A DNA stretch of 17,461 nucleotides from Deltaproteobacteria bacterium UBA5329 (GCA_002408185.1 DHQV01000095.1:1-17461); one strand, 5' to 3'; positions 8,056 through 14,957 are shown, counted from the stretch's first letter. The notes: generated by a model from the sequence alone, not told the origin. Numbers and translations are program-made.

Positions 8056-9570
8056 ATGTATAGATACGCGCCACTCGTTCTCATTATACTCTCCGTTCTC
8101 ATAGCGGCGGGTTGCGCAATAGGCCCGGACTACAACCGTCCCGTGATGGATATCCCCCAGGCTTTCAGGTTCGACGGGGAAGGTTCGCGCGAGGTTGCTG
8201 ACAGCGAATGGTGGAAGCAGTTCAATGACCCTGTTCTTGAAAAACTCATCGTCGAGGCTCTTGCGAACAATAAAAGCGTCAAGATAGCTGCCGCGAACGT
8301 CAACCGCGCTTCAGGCATGCTCATGACAACCCGTTCGGGACTTTTCCCCCAAATATATTATAACGGTACCGCCGAACGAGTCCGGCTATCCAAGAATACC
8401 ATTCAGCAGGTCCCGGAAAACCCCTACAACAATTTCCAAGCCGTGGGTTCCGCAAGCTGGGAGATCGACCTGTGGGGACGCATACGCCGCCTGTCGGAAT
8501 CGGCAAAAGCCAATCTCTACGCCACAATAGAGGCGCGCCGGGGCGTTATCTTGTCACTGACAACAGAGATCGCATCGACATACATTCAACTGCGGGGGCT
8601 TGACGAACAGCTTCGCATTGCCAACGAGACACTGAAGACCTACGAGGAGTCGGTAAGGATATTCGAATTGCAGAACAAGTACGGCCAGGTATCGGGAATG
8701 ACCGTACAACAGGCCCGGTCGCAGTATGAAACTGCCGCGGCCCAGATCCCGCAGATAGAGGTTGAGATCGCTAAGACCGAAAACGCGCTTTCGATCCTCC
8801 TCGGCCGGAATCCCGGGCCCATCGAGCGAGGTGTAAAGCTCTCCGACCTCAAGATGCCCCCTATTCCCGCGGGACTCCCTTCGGACCTCTTAGAGAGGCG
8901 GCCCGACGTGCTGCAGGCGGAACAGAACCTTATTGCTGCAAATGCCCAGATGGGCGCGGCAAAAGCACTGTTCTTCCCCGCCATATCCCTGACAGGCGTG
9001 GCAGGATTTGTAAGTGAGGAGTTGTCCAAACTCTGGCTTGGCCCTAGCAAATTATGGAATTATGCAGGAAATGTTGTCGGTCCCATTTTCACGGGGGGTG
9101 GTTTGTTGGGGCAGTTCAGGCAATCTGAGGCGAGCCGGGAAGCGGCTCTATACTCTTACCAGCAGGCGGTTCAATCCGCTTTCGCCGATGCCGAGAATGC
9201 CCTGATAGCCCGTAAGAAAATACTCGAACAGGTGGCGGCAGAACAGAGAAAAGTGACGGCATTCCGGGAATATGAAAGAATGGCCGAGCTTCAGTACAAT
9301 GCCGGCTACACGCCCTATCTTACAGTCCTCAACGCACAGCAGGAACTCTTTCCAGCCGAATTGCAGGCCGTACAGACGAACGCAACGAGCTACATTGCGG
9401 TCATAAACCTGTACAAGGCGCTCGGCGGCGGATGGATCGCCAAAGGAGAAGCGCTCACAGTCCCTCACGAAACGGCAAGAGAGGAACAGGTTGACGACAA
9501 AGGCTCAACAACTCAGCACGAACCCGGGAAGGAATCTGTATCTCCGAAACCGGAAAATGAAAAGGATTGA
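8056..9570 (+). CDS. oprM: Outer-membrane efflux channel lipoprotein (OprM/NodT family)
   Basis: The TolC-like exit duct of the tripartite pump. The 504-residue product has a lipoprotein signal ending in LIAAGC (Cys20 lipidated), then the NodT-family opening AIGPDYNRPVMDIPQAFR, ADSEWWKQFNDPVLEKLI, and two outer-membrane-efflux repeats rich in long amphipathic helices (LRIANETLKTYEESVRIFELQ; LAERQYN-like MAELQYNAGYTPYLTVLNAQQ). SDLLERRPDVLQAEQNLIAANAQ is the highly conserved family motif between the repeats. A hydrophilic tail of about 45 residues (from GEALTVPHE) is longer than usual. ATG 8056 is set by GGGGAG at 8043-8048 and follows the pump stop by one base; the open frame upstream to 7906 overlaps acrB and is not used. 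Last gene of the operon; no clear intrinsic terminator was found after it. Confidence 0.96.
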   Translation: MYRYAPLVLIILSVLIAAGCAIGPDYNRPVMDIPQAFRFDGEGSREVADSEWWKQFNDPVLEKLIVEALANNKSVKIAAANVNRASGMLMTTRSGLFPQIYYNGTAERVRLSKNTIQQVPENPYNNFQAVGSASWEIDLWGRIRRLSESAKANLYATIEARRGVILSLTTEIASTYIQLRGLDEQLRIANETLKTYEESVRIFELQNKYGQVSGMTVQQARSQYETAAAQIPQIEVEIAKTENALSILLGRNPGPIERGVKLSDLKMPPIPAGLPSDLLERRPDVLQAEQNLIAANAQMGAAKALFFPAISLTGVAGFVSEELSKLWLGPSKLWNYAGNVVGPIFTGGGLLGQFRQSEASREAALYSYQQAVQSAFADAENALIARKKILEQVAAEQRKVTAFREYERMAELQYNAGYTPYLTVLNAQQELFPAELQAVQTNATSYIAVINLYKALGGGWIAKGEALTVPHETAREEQVDDKGSTTQHEPGKESVSPKPENEKD

Positions 9571-9648
9571 ACATTCTTTAAAGAGTTGAGTCGATTAACA
9601 TCGGCCCGACAGCACCCCGTTTCCACTGATCACACATGAGAATTGAGA

Positions 9649-9676
9649 TTGACTCACGCCGTCCGGGCTATATAAT
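9649..9676 (+). promoter_or_regulatory. Strong sigma70-type promoter before the CBS-domain gene
   Basis: TTGACT (9649-9654) and a perfect TATAAT (9671-9676) are separated by 16 bp. It ends 33 bp before the ATG of the downstream gene and is the best housekeeping promoter in the window. Confidence 0.75.
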
Positions 9677-9709
9677 TATGTTATCTTTGCTATTTATGGG
9701 GGTGAACCC

Positions 9710-10159
9710 ATGCCGATCGGAGAAATATGCAACCGTGAAGTTGTCATCGCAAGGAGAAAAGACAGCATCGCGCAAGCGGCAAAACTCATGCGCGAATATC
9801 ATGTGGGGGACGTCGTCGTCGTAGAAGAAAAAGAAGACCGGGCTATACCGGTGGGAATCCTCACAGATCGTGACATTGTCGTCAAGCTGATCGCCAGGGA
9901 TGTGCCGCTCGATAGCGTGCTTGTGGGAGATGTGATGAGTTCCGATGTGGCTACAGTCCCGGAGTATCGCGGGATATGGGATACCATCCAATACATGCTG
10001 GGAAGAGGCATCAGGCGAATTGTGGTGACAGATGACAGGAGCAACCTAGTGGGGATACTCTCCACGGATGATCTGCTCGAACTGTTGTCAGGGGAACTGT
10101 CGGACCTGGCAAAACTCTTCACCAGGGAGCAAAGCAGGGAAAGGAAGACCGGTGGATAA
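9710..10159 (+). CDS. Protein with two CBS domains
   Basis: A 149-residue cytoplasmic protein made almost entirely of a CBS pair (Bateman module), which typically binds adenine nucleotides and acts as an energy or ligand sensor. CBS1 spans about residues 2-62 (IGEICNREVVIARRKDSI ... GILTDRDIVVKL) and CBS2 about residues 72-128 (VGDVMSSDVATVPE ... GRGIRRIVVTDD ... GILSTDDLLELLS). Both carry the characteristic G-[IV]-[IL]-[ST]-x-[RD]-D ending, with Asp55 and Asp121 at the ribose-binding position. A short charged C-terminal helix follows. No effector domain is attached, so its target is unknown. The start is preceded by GGGGGTG (9698-9704) and a strong promoter. It appears to be transcribed on its own. 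Confidence 0.93.
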   Translation: MPIGEICNREVVIARRKDSIAQAAKLMREYHVGDVVVVEEKEDRAIPVGILTDRDIVVKLIARDVPLDSVLVGDVMSSDVATVPEYRGIWDTIQYMLGRGIRRIVVTDDRSNLVGILSTDDLLELLSGELSDLAKLFTREQSRERKTGG

Positions 10160-10313
10160 CGAAACCGATAGTATAAGGCCCTACGAGAATGGTGCGGTTC
10201 AATTTTCGACGGGTTTCGTCGGCACAGTCAACAGTATTGACCTCGCGGGCTTCCGGTACCGCCTTTTACCGGCAGCTGGCAGACGGGCGAACTGGATCAC
10301 GCCCAGTTCCTGA
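10152..10313 (+). CDS. Possible small protein overlapping the CBS gene stop
   Basis: A GTG start at 10152, with AAAGGAAG just upstream, opens 53 codons (DNETDSIRPYENGAVQF, then STGFVGTVNSIDLAGFRYR). It overlaps the CBS gene stop by a few bases, as in translational coupling, and its first 40 residues look protein-like. The end runs into the tail of the minus-strand desulforedoxin-like gene, so the last residues are antisense to it. No family is recognised. It may be a genuine small gene, a truncated remnant, or chance. Confidence 0.3.
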   Translation: MDNETDSIRPYENGAVQFSTGFVGTVNSIDLAGFRYRLLPAAGRRANWITPSS

Positions 10314-10466
10314 GTTTCATCGCCTCTCCGCAGCAGATGATATCGCACGTACACACAGTTACACACTTCGTCAACCGATGCTGCCAGCCCGCAAACATCG
10401 CACCGATAAGCATCGCCCTTCTTCATGACCTTCTTGCTACCCTTTTCTGGCGTCTTTTTCAGCCAT
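10297..10466 (-). pseudogene. Desulforedoxin-like small cysteine-rich protein, broken by two frameshifts
   Basis: The intact ancestor would be about 56 residues. From ATG 10466, preceded by AGGAGGAG, the frame reads MAEK and then hits a stop. Shifting at the A5 run gives KTPEKGSKKVMKKGDAYR followed by CDVCGLAASVDEVCNC. A second shift in the GT-rich run just after CNC gives CTCDIICCGEAMKLRNWA and a stop at 10297-10299. The joined product has CxxC, CxC and CCGxxM cysteines, the arrangement of desulforedoxin and of the desulfoferrodoxin N-terminal domain (an Fe or Zn site with four Cys), with an extra cysteine-containing insert. The two breaks sit in simple repeats, so slippage mutation or assembly error are both possible. 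It is divergent from yedE. Confidence 0.75.
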
Positions 10467-10480
10467 TGTCTCCTCCTCTT

Positions 10481-10499
10481 AACCCTGTGCAGGGTTTTT
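10481..10499. terminator. Short perfect hairpin before the desulforedoxin-like gene
   Basis: AACCCTG (10481-10487) and CAGGGTT (10490-10496) are complementary around TG and followed by TTT on the plus strand. It could terminate plus-strand transcripts coming from the CBS gene. On the minus strand it lies in the leader immediately before the AGGAGGAG of the desulforedoxin-like gene and could affect its translation. Confidence 0.4.
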
Positions 10500-10526
10500 A
10501 GGTATCAAAGCTCCTCCAATGAGCGG

Positions 10527-10555
10527 AATACATGTACTGGGAAAATTGATGTCAA
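10527..10555 (-). promoter_or_regulatory. Candidate promoter of the desulforedoxin-like gene
   Basis: On the minus strand a perfect TTGACA (10550-10555) is followed after 17 bp by TGTATT (10527-10532, 4 of 6 matches to the -10 consensus). The transcript would start about 50 bp before the ATG. Confidence 0.5.
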
Positions 10556-10732
10556 GAAGAATACGGTCAGTGTTGTCCCCGGTGCACTGTGGCAGAATAG
10601 GCTGATATAATGTCATTCTGCCTTTAAAGCAAATGCTATCGTTTAATAATAAAAAATATTTACGACAGGCAAAAGCGATGATTACCAGATACAATAAGAA
10701 TTAATAGAACAACTTATATTCCATAAATCAAT
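10556..10732. other. AT-rich divergent intergenic region
   Basis: Together with the flanking promoter signals, this AT-rich stretch fills the 327-bp gap between the desulforedoxin-like gene and yedE. I see no gene, RNA or repeat in it. Its base composition, clearly more AT-rich than the neighbouring genes, fits a regulatory spacer. Confidence 0.45.
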
Positions 10733-10761
10733 TAGATATATCGAAACTAATCATGTATACT
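10733..10761 (+). promoter_or_regulatory. Candidate promoter of the yedE-tusA pair
   Basis: TAGATA (10733-10738, 4 of 6) and TATACT (10756-10761, 5 of 6) are separated by 17 bp and end 32 bp before the GTG start of yedE. Confidence 0.35.
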
Positions 10762-10793
10762 TGAACTTCAATTTCCATTACAAAGGAGTGGAC

Positions 10794-11888
10794 GTGAACA
10801 GATTAACGAACATCTTTTCAAGCCGATGGGGAGTGATAGGAACCGGATTGTTTATCGGTGTTCTTGCCGCTCTCTTGCAAAAGAGCGGGAATCCCGGGAA
10901 CATGGGAGTTTGTGTCGCCTGCTTCATACGTGATATTACAGGTAGCCTGGGCCTTCACAGGACCGATATCGTCCAGTACCTGAGGCCCGAGATCCCCGGT
11001 TTCGTCCTAGGGTCTTTCATTGCGGCATTGATCTTCAAGGACTTTAAACCTCGTGCCGGCTCAGCTCCGATGGTGCGCTTCATCCTTGGCGCCTTTGCGA
11101 TGATCGGCGCTCTGGTGTTTCTCGGTTGTCCCTGGCGTGCGATGCTCCGGTTGAGCGGTGGTGATTGGAATGCCCTGTTCGGCATAGCCGGATTGGTGGC
11201 AGGGATAGGAGCCGGGTCGTTTTTCCTGAAGCACGGGTACGATCTGGGCCGCTCTCAGAAGACACACGCGGCTGCTGGCTTGGTCCTGCCTGCAATAGCG
11301 GCTGCTTTCCTGCTCCTCATTCTGCTGTTCCCCGGGACCTCCGGCCAGGGACAAAGCGGCATACTTTTTTACAGCGTTAAAGGACCAGGCTCCCTGCACG
11401 CACCGGTTCTGATCTCTCTGGCAGTCGGATTGGTCATAGGCTTCGTGGCACAGAGAAGCAGGTTTTGCACAATGGGTGCGATTCGCGACCTCATCCTTTT
11501 CCGGCACACGCACCTGCTTTCGGGCGTTATCGCCTTTGTTGTGGCAGCCTTCGCCATGAACCTGGTGCTTGGCCAGTTCAAACCCGGCTTTGAAGGTCAA
11601 CCCGTTGCCCACACCATGAGTCTCTGGAATTTCGGGGGAATGGTGCTAGCCGGGTTTGCTTTTGCGCTTGCGGGCGGATGTCCTGGCAGACAGGTTTTTC
11701 TGGCGGGGGAAGGCGACGGCGATGCGACCGTTTTTGTTCTTGGTATGGGAGCCGGAGCGTCTTTTTCTCACAATTTCGGCTTGGCAAGTTCAGCAAAGGG
11801 GGTGGGGCCGCATGGTATTGCGGCCGTAGTGATTGGTCTTGTCATATGCATCATTATCGGTTTTACCATGATAAGGAGGACGGCATGA
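10794..11888 (+). CDS. yedE: YedE-type membrane transporter associated with selenium metabolism
   Basis: A 364-residue multi-pass inner-membrane protein of the YeeE/YedE (sulf_transp) family, the selenium-associated branch. It has two homologous halves. The first carries GNMGVCVACFIRD and GCPWRAMLRLSGGDWNAL; the second carries AQRSRFCTMGAIRDL and GGCPGRQVFLAGEGDGDA. These Cys-containing loops are thought to relay a sulfur- or selenium-containing substrate. About ten membrane segments are visible. The frame is open to a TTG at 10761, but GTG 10794 is chosen because AAAGGAG (10782-10788) sits 5 nt before it. The stop overlaps the start of the tusA-like gene in an ATGA, so the two are translationally coupled. 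In other genomes this pairing tracks with selenium utilisation, which fits the selenocysteine candidate at 15032-15832. Confidence 0.92.
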   Translation: MNRLTNIFSSRWGVIGTGLFIGVLAALLQKSGNPGNMGVCVACFIRDITGSLGLHRTDIVQYLRPEIPGFVLGSFIAALIFKDFKPRAGSAPMVRFILGAFAMIGALVFLGCPWRAMLRLSGGDWNALFGIAGLVAGIGAGSFFLKHGYDLGRSQKTHAAAGLVLPAIAAAFLLLILLFPGTSGQGQSGILFYSVKGPGSLHAPVLISLAVGLVIGFVAQRSRFCTMGAIRDLILFRHTHLLSGVIAFVVAAFAMNLVLGQFKPGFEGQPVAHTMSLWNFGGMVLAGFAFALAGGCPGRQVFLAGEGDGDATVFVLGMGAGASFSHNFGLASSAKGVGPHGIAAVVIGLVICIIIGFTMIRRTA

Positions 11889-12103
11889 GCCAGATAATTG
11901 ACGCGCGCGGTCTCTCGTGTCCGCAGCCGGTTCTTATGACCCTCCACGCCATCAGGAAGCTGAAAGAAGAAGAACTGATCGTCCTTGTAGATACGGACGC
12001 GTCCAGAGAGAATGTCATTCGTTCCGTTTCATCCGCGGGATGGGATATTATTGCCGTGCAGAACGAAAACGATGCTTACCGGATCACAATAGCCAGGCGC
12101 TAA
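11885..12103 (+). CDS. TusA/SirA-like sulfur-carrier protein (YedF type)
   Basis: A 72-residue single-domain protein with the family start IIDARGLSCPQPVLMTLHAI. Cys13 in the CPxP motif is the residue that carries persulfide (or selenide) in TusA proteins. The remainder folds as the usual beta-alpha-beta-alpha-beta-beta module (ELIVLVDTDASRENVIR, AYRITIARR). It overlaps yedE by four bases (ATGA). The partner and context indicate a YedF-like role beside the selenium-associated transporter rather than tRNA thiolation; that role is inference. YedF proteins often have a second C-terminal domain, absent here. Confidence 0.93.
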   Translation: MSQIIDARGLSCPQPVLMTLHAIRKLKEEELIVLVDTDASRENVIRSVSSAGWDIIAVQNENDAYRITIARR

Positions 12104-12125
12104 ACGGTCATAAAAGGGGGAGCGC

Positions 12126-12815
12126 TCAAACACTTCCTTCGGCAAATACGCCCAAACCTTTGATGTTCCCCCCGCTCCATTGTACCATGGTCTGGGCGGC
12201 GACGTTCAGTCCTTCCACGATGTACGCCCGGTCTATTCCGGGGACTGCGAAGGAATAGAAAAGGACGTTGCTCGTATCAGGCTTCACTTTCGTTTTTTCA
12301 TCCGCCCCCTGACAGAGTACGCAGATGATGTCCTTCTCGTCACGGAGCACGATCTCCGCTTCTTTCATTATGAATTGGCGGCCTCCCATTCCGGCACACA
12401 TTTCTCCTCCCCGGGCCACATCGAGCGTAAGCCTGCCTTCGATCCGATCAAAATCGGTGACCGCCACAAGGATACCGGCACACATCTCAGCCATGAAGTG
12501 GGCATCGACCATGAGGTTGTACTTGGGGAAGCCGCTGTGGATCGTCCTCTTAAGGTGCTCCGGGAGAGGACATTCAAATCCGAAGCTCTGAAAGTACCGA
12601 TCGTAGATATCGATACGCCGGGAGATACTGGCAAGCGTTTCCCGCTTTCTCATTTTTCGCAGGAGATTCCGCTTGTATTGATCAAATCCGGCGCTGTCGC
12701 TTAAGGGTCGGCAATCTGAGATAAGGGTCAACCCAAACGCTACGCCCGGATACCAAGCATCATATGCAGACGAGATTGAAAAGTTTATCCATGTCGCCAT
12801 CTTCTTTTCTTGCAT
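12126..12815 (-). CDS. B3/4 (PheT tRNA-editing-like) domain protein
   Basis: A 229-residue soluble protein whose centre and C-terminal half match the stand-alone B3/4 domain, related to the editing domain of the phenylalanyl-tRNA synthetase beta chain: FPKYNLMVDAHFMAEMCAG (residues 96-114), VTDFDRIEGRLTLDVARGGE (119-138), MGGRQFIMKEAEIVLRD, then KVKPDTSNVLFYSFAVPG. Stand-alone members are candidate trans-editing factors that hydrolyse mischarged aminoacyl-tRNA, although few have been studied. ATG 12815 is preceded by GAGGAGG, which overlaps the stop of the upstream endonuclease V-like gene; 15 bp separate the two, so they form an operon with probable translational coupling. The gene is convergent with the tusA-like gene, 22 bp away. 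Confidence 0.88.
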   Translation of the reverse strand: MQEKKMATWINFSISSAYDAWYPGVAFGLTLISDCRPLSDSAGFDQYKRNLLRKMRKRETLASISRRIDIYDRYFQSFGFECPLPEHLKRTIHSGFPKYNLMVDAHFMAEMCAGILVAVTDFDRIEGRLTLDVARGGEMCAGMGGRQFIMKEAEIVLRDEKDIICVLCQGADEKTKVKPDTSNVLFYSFAVPGIDRAYIVEGLNVAAQTMVQWSGGNIKGLGVFAEGSV

Positions 12816-12830
12816 TTAAGATCAACCTCC

Positions 12831-13331
12831 TCAACCAGCTTTACGTGCCAGCCGGTCTACCGCTTTAAGAAGAGTTGGAATGCGGAACTTGCCAAGCATG
12901 GCTGAAATATGGGATGCAGCCTCTTCTTGGGGCAATCCGATCGACGTCACGTAGAGAGGACGTCGACTCTTGCCACGAAACACCGCTATTGCGTGGTGTG
13001 AACGTCTATACCTGTTCTTGACCACCCCTATAACAGCGGACCGCCCGTGTATTGCTGTGTACAGGTGTGCACCCAATCCCGGTTCAAGGCCCTGAGATAG
13101 ATAGCAATACGCGTCAATAAGATATGTACAGATAGGTTCTTCGATCCTTTCTATAACTGCCATCAGGGGTTTAAGCTCACGAAGGTAAAATTTACCCGGC
13201 TCGTACGCCTCAATCCCTTGAACCAGTACGGAGTATTGATTCAGCGGGGTTGTGTCTGCCCACTGACCAAAAACAACAGCCGCCGCGCATGCCGCATTCT
13301 CAAGGTAATGCACGTCAAGACAGGCTATCAT
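12831..13331 (-). CDS. Divergent endonuclease V-like protein
   Basis: Endonuclease V cuts nucleic acid next to inosine. This 166-residue protein matches the fold: IACLDVHYLENAACAAAVV at the N-terminus (Asp6 corresponds to E. coli Asp35), EAYEPGKFYLRELKPL (Glu52 to Glu89), YLIDAYCYLSQG (Asp73 to Asp110), GLGAHLY, VIGVVKNRY (Lys105 to Lys139), RPLYVTS and FRIPTLLKAVDRLAR. The differences matter. It is about 55 residues shorter than the E. coli enzyme (223), VDGHG is replaced by IDAYC, and the catalytic His near the C-terminus (TGH) is replaced (TSI), so activity or substrate may differ. ATG 13331 has only a weak GAAGGG upstream. First gene of an operon with the B3/4 protein. Confidence 0.85.
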   Translation of the reverse strand: MIACLDVHYLENAACAAAVVFGQWADTTPLNQYSVLVQGIEAYEPGKFYLRELKPLMAVIERIEEPICTYLIDAYCYLSQGLEPGLGAHLYTAIHGRSAVIGVVKNRYRRSHHAIAVFRGKSRRPLYVTSIGLPQEEAASHISAMLGKFRIPTLLKAVDRLARKAG

Positions 13332-13465
13332 CGTGAACGCCCTTCAATACTCCACGGCGCAGAGGATGTCCGAATTCCCATGAGAAATGGCAGGGTCGTT
13401 CTATGCCCTACCGTTCGCTCACAGGTCGCTTCAATGTACTTTTGCCATTGGCTGGCATGTCGTAC

Positions 13466-13888
13466 TTATGCCTCGGGCATGAGCTGTTCATAGGCAAATC
13501 GTAGCCTGCTCGCTATGATGGCTGCCAGGTTCTTCAGCACAGCGAGCCCTTCGGCCGGATGCTCGTTTATCACCTCCTCGATGAGGTCGCGTGAGATCTT
13601 TATCACCTGCGTGTCCCTGACACACCTGGCGGTTCCCGTATACGCATAGGGTGCTACCATGGCCGACCACCCGAAAATCTCACCGGGCTTGTCTACCGCG
13701 AGCGTCTCCTCCGCACCCATCTCGCCGCGGACTTCGCCTGAGACGAGGACATAGAAATGGGAGGCCGATTCCCCCCGTTTGAAAATGATCGAGCCCGCCT
13801 TGTAGTTCTGCTCCTCCGAGGCGTTCGCGATCCTTGTAATAAACCGTTGGCTCACACCTTCGAATAACTGCGACTCTGTAATGGCCAT
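13466..13888 (-). CDS. Stand-alone cyclic-nucleotide-binding-fold protein
   Basis: A 140-residue protein consisting of a single Crp-type beta-roll (LFEGVSQRFITRIANASEE ... GSIIFKRGESASHFYVLVSGEV ... KPGEIFGWSAMVAPYAYTGTA) and a C-terminal helix (about residues 112-136). There is no helix-turn-helix, so it is not a Crp/Fnr transcription factor by itself. In the phosphate cassette the Glu that contacts ribose is Trp74 and the phosphate-binding Arg is Thr84, so binding of cAMP in the usual way is unlikely. ATG 13888 is chosen over the upstream ATG 13921 because AAAGGAG lies 7 nt before it. It probably acts through a partner or an unknown ligand. 134 bp separate it from the endonuclease V-like gene, so co-transcription is possible. 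Confidence 0.88.
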   Translation of the reverse strand: MAITESQLFEGVSQRFITRIANASEEQNYKAGSIIFKRGESASHFYVLVSGEVRGEMGAEETLAVDKPGEIFGWSAMVAPYAYTGTARCVRDTQVIKISRDLIEEVINEHPAEGLAVLKNLAAIIASRLRFAYEQLMPEA

Positions 13889-14120
13889 GATTCTCTCCTT
13901 TCCGTACCCTTTTCGGGACAAATATGATTACACCTCAATCTTCTCACATACCTATCTACTAAGCATCCAACAACGGGTGCGCAACCAGATCATACTCTCT
14001 TCACTCTGCAAAAACGCGTAGATTGCTGGACTACCCGGTCACAGGGACCTGCCGCAATACTCACAGAGATCTTCAAGGTGTGAATATGCTTGAGCCGATG
14101 GACAGGCACCTTACCAGTTT
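13889..14120. other. Divergent intergenic region, no gene seen
   Basis: This is most of a 322-bp gap between the minus-strand cyclic-nucleotide-fold gene and the plus-strand flavoprotein gene. No RNA gene or repeat is evident, and no convincing minus-strand promoter could be fixed. The plus-strand promoter at its right end is listed separately. Confidence 0.4.
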
Positions 14121-14152
14121 GTTTGGCAAACACCGGGTGTGCATATTATAAT
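14121..14152 (+). promoter_or_regulatory. Promoter with two adjacent palindromes before the flavoprotein gene
   Basis: TTGGCA (14123-14128) and a perfect TATAAT (14147-14152) are separated by 18 bp. GTTTGGCAAAC (14121-14131) covers the -35 and ACACCGGGTGT (14130-14140) covers the spacer. Both are perfect odd-length palindromes, with centres 9 bp apart. Their position is ideal for repressor binding; no known operator consensus is recognised. Confidence 0.5.
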
Positions 14153-14210
14153 GAGCCATCGAAAGGAAGTGCGGCATCGACAAAATGTAGAAAGTCAGGA
14201 GGATGAGGTA

Positions 14211-14885
14211 ATGAAAATAATAGCTCTCGTTGGAAGCCCGAAAGGTATGAATGGCAACACGGCTGCCTTGCTGAACATAGTACTCGAGGGGGCAAGGAAC
14301 CAGGGGGCGGAAACAGAAACCATTGCCATCAGGGGGAAAGAAATAAGACCGTGCCTGAGTTGCGATGCATGCCATAAGCATGGGGTGTGTCCTCAAAAAG
14401 ACGCCTTCAATGCGATCAAAGCCAAGATAATGGATGCTGATGGTCTTGTCTTGGCGAGCCCCAATTATATATTCCATGTGAGCGCCCAGCTCAAAGCATT
14501 TATAGACCGCTGCTGCGGAATAGTGCATTGTGTGGGCTTTGAAGGAAAGTACGGGGCCGCCGTAGTAACGTCCGGAGGAGGAGAGGAGAGACCGATAGCC
14601 TCATATCTCAATCATTTTCTTGCGATAACAGGAGCAATTCCTATCGGTTCGGTGTGGGCAACCATGAGCCAGGTGGAAGGTCAGAACTTCCCTGATAACG
14701 TGAGAAAGAAGGCGTTTTCCCTTGGTGAGAATTTGGTGAAGGCATGGAAAAGCAAGACAACGAGCAGCAAGTATAATAAGGTGTCATCTCAGTTCGAGGA
14801 GCGCATGCGATCGTTGATCCTCTGGCGGAAACAAGAGTGGCCTTACGAATATAAATATTGGAAACAGCACCGGGGTCTGAAATGA
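14211..14885 (+). CDS. Iron-sulfur flavoprotein (NADPH-dependent FMN reductase family)
   Basis: A 224-residue flavodoxin-fold protein. The FMN phosphate loop is GSPKGMNGNTAALL (residues 8-21), and ASPNYIFHVSAQLKAFIDR is the second conserved segment. Between them lies a compact cysteine motif C48-x2-C51-x2-C54-x5-C60 (PCLSCDACHKHGVC), the [4Fe-4S] motif of the Isf family studied in methanogens and anaerobes. Such proteins shuttle electrons from ferredoxin and can reduce oxygen or peroxide. The C-terminus is extended, basic and aromatic (EWPYEYKYWKQHRGLK). ATG 14211 is supported by AGGAGG and GAGGT just before it; the longer frame from 14139 is not used. Transcribed alone from the promoter at 14121-14152. 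Confidence 0.93.
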   Translation: MKIIALVGSPKGMNGNTAALLNIVLEGARNQGAETETIAIRGKEIRPCLSCDACHKHGVCPQKDAFNAIKAKIMDADGLVLASPNYIFHVSAQLKAFIDRCCGIVHCVGFEGKYGAAVVTSGGGEERPIASYLNHFLAITGAIPIGSVWATMSQVEGQNFPDNVRKKAFSLGENLVKAWKSKTTSSKYNKVSSQFEERMRSLILWRKQEWPYEYKYWKQHRGLK

Positions 14886-14957
14886 TTCGCGGGGCGTGAA
14901 AGGCACGGCCGCAGGAAAAAGTCCACGGAAGGAGTAGAAAAAAACCAAAGAAGCTGA

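Noticed and set aside
10213..10227. CGACG/CGTCG hairpin as a terminator after the desulforedoxin-like gene
   Set aside because: The stem is only 5 bp and there is no T-run on either strand after it.
10479..10694. 71-codon minus-strand frame in the spacer before yedE
   Set aside because: It lies in AT-rich regulatory DNA, has no ribosome-binding site and its translation is not protein-like. It overlaps a better-supported promoter for the desulforedoxin-like gene.
13332..13380. A second in-frame TGA just upstream of the endonuclease V-like start, considered as another selenocysteine site
   Set aside because: No in-frame ATG lies upstream of it, the residues around it do not match the family, and the normal fold begins right after ATG 13331.
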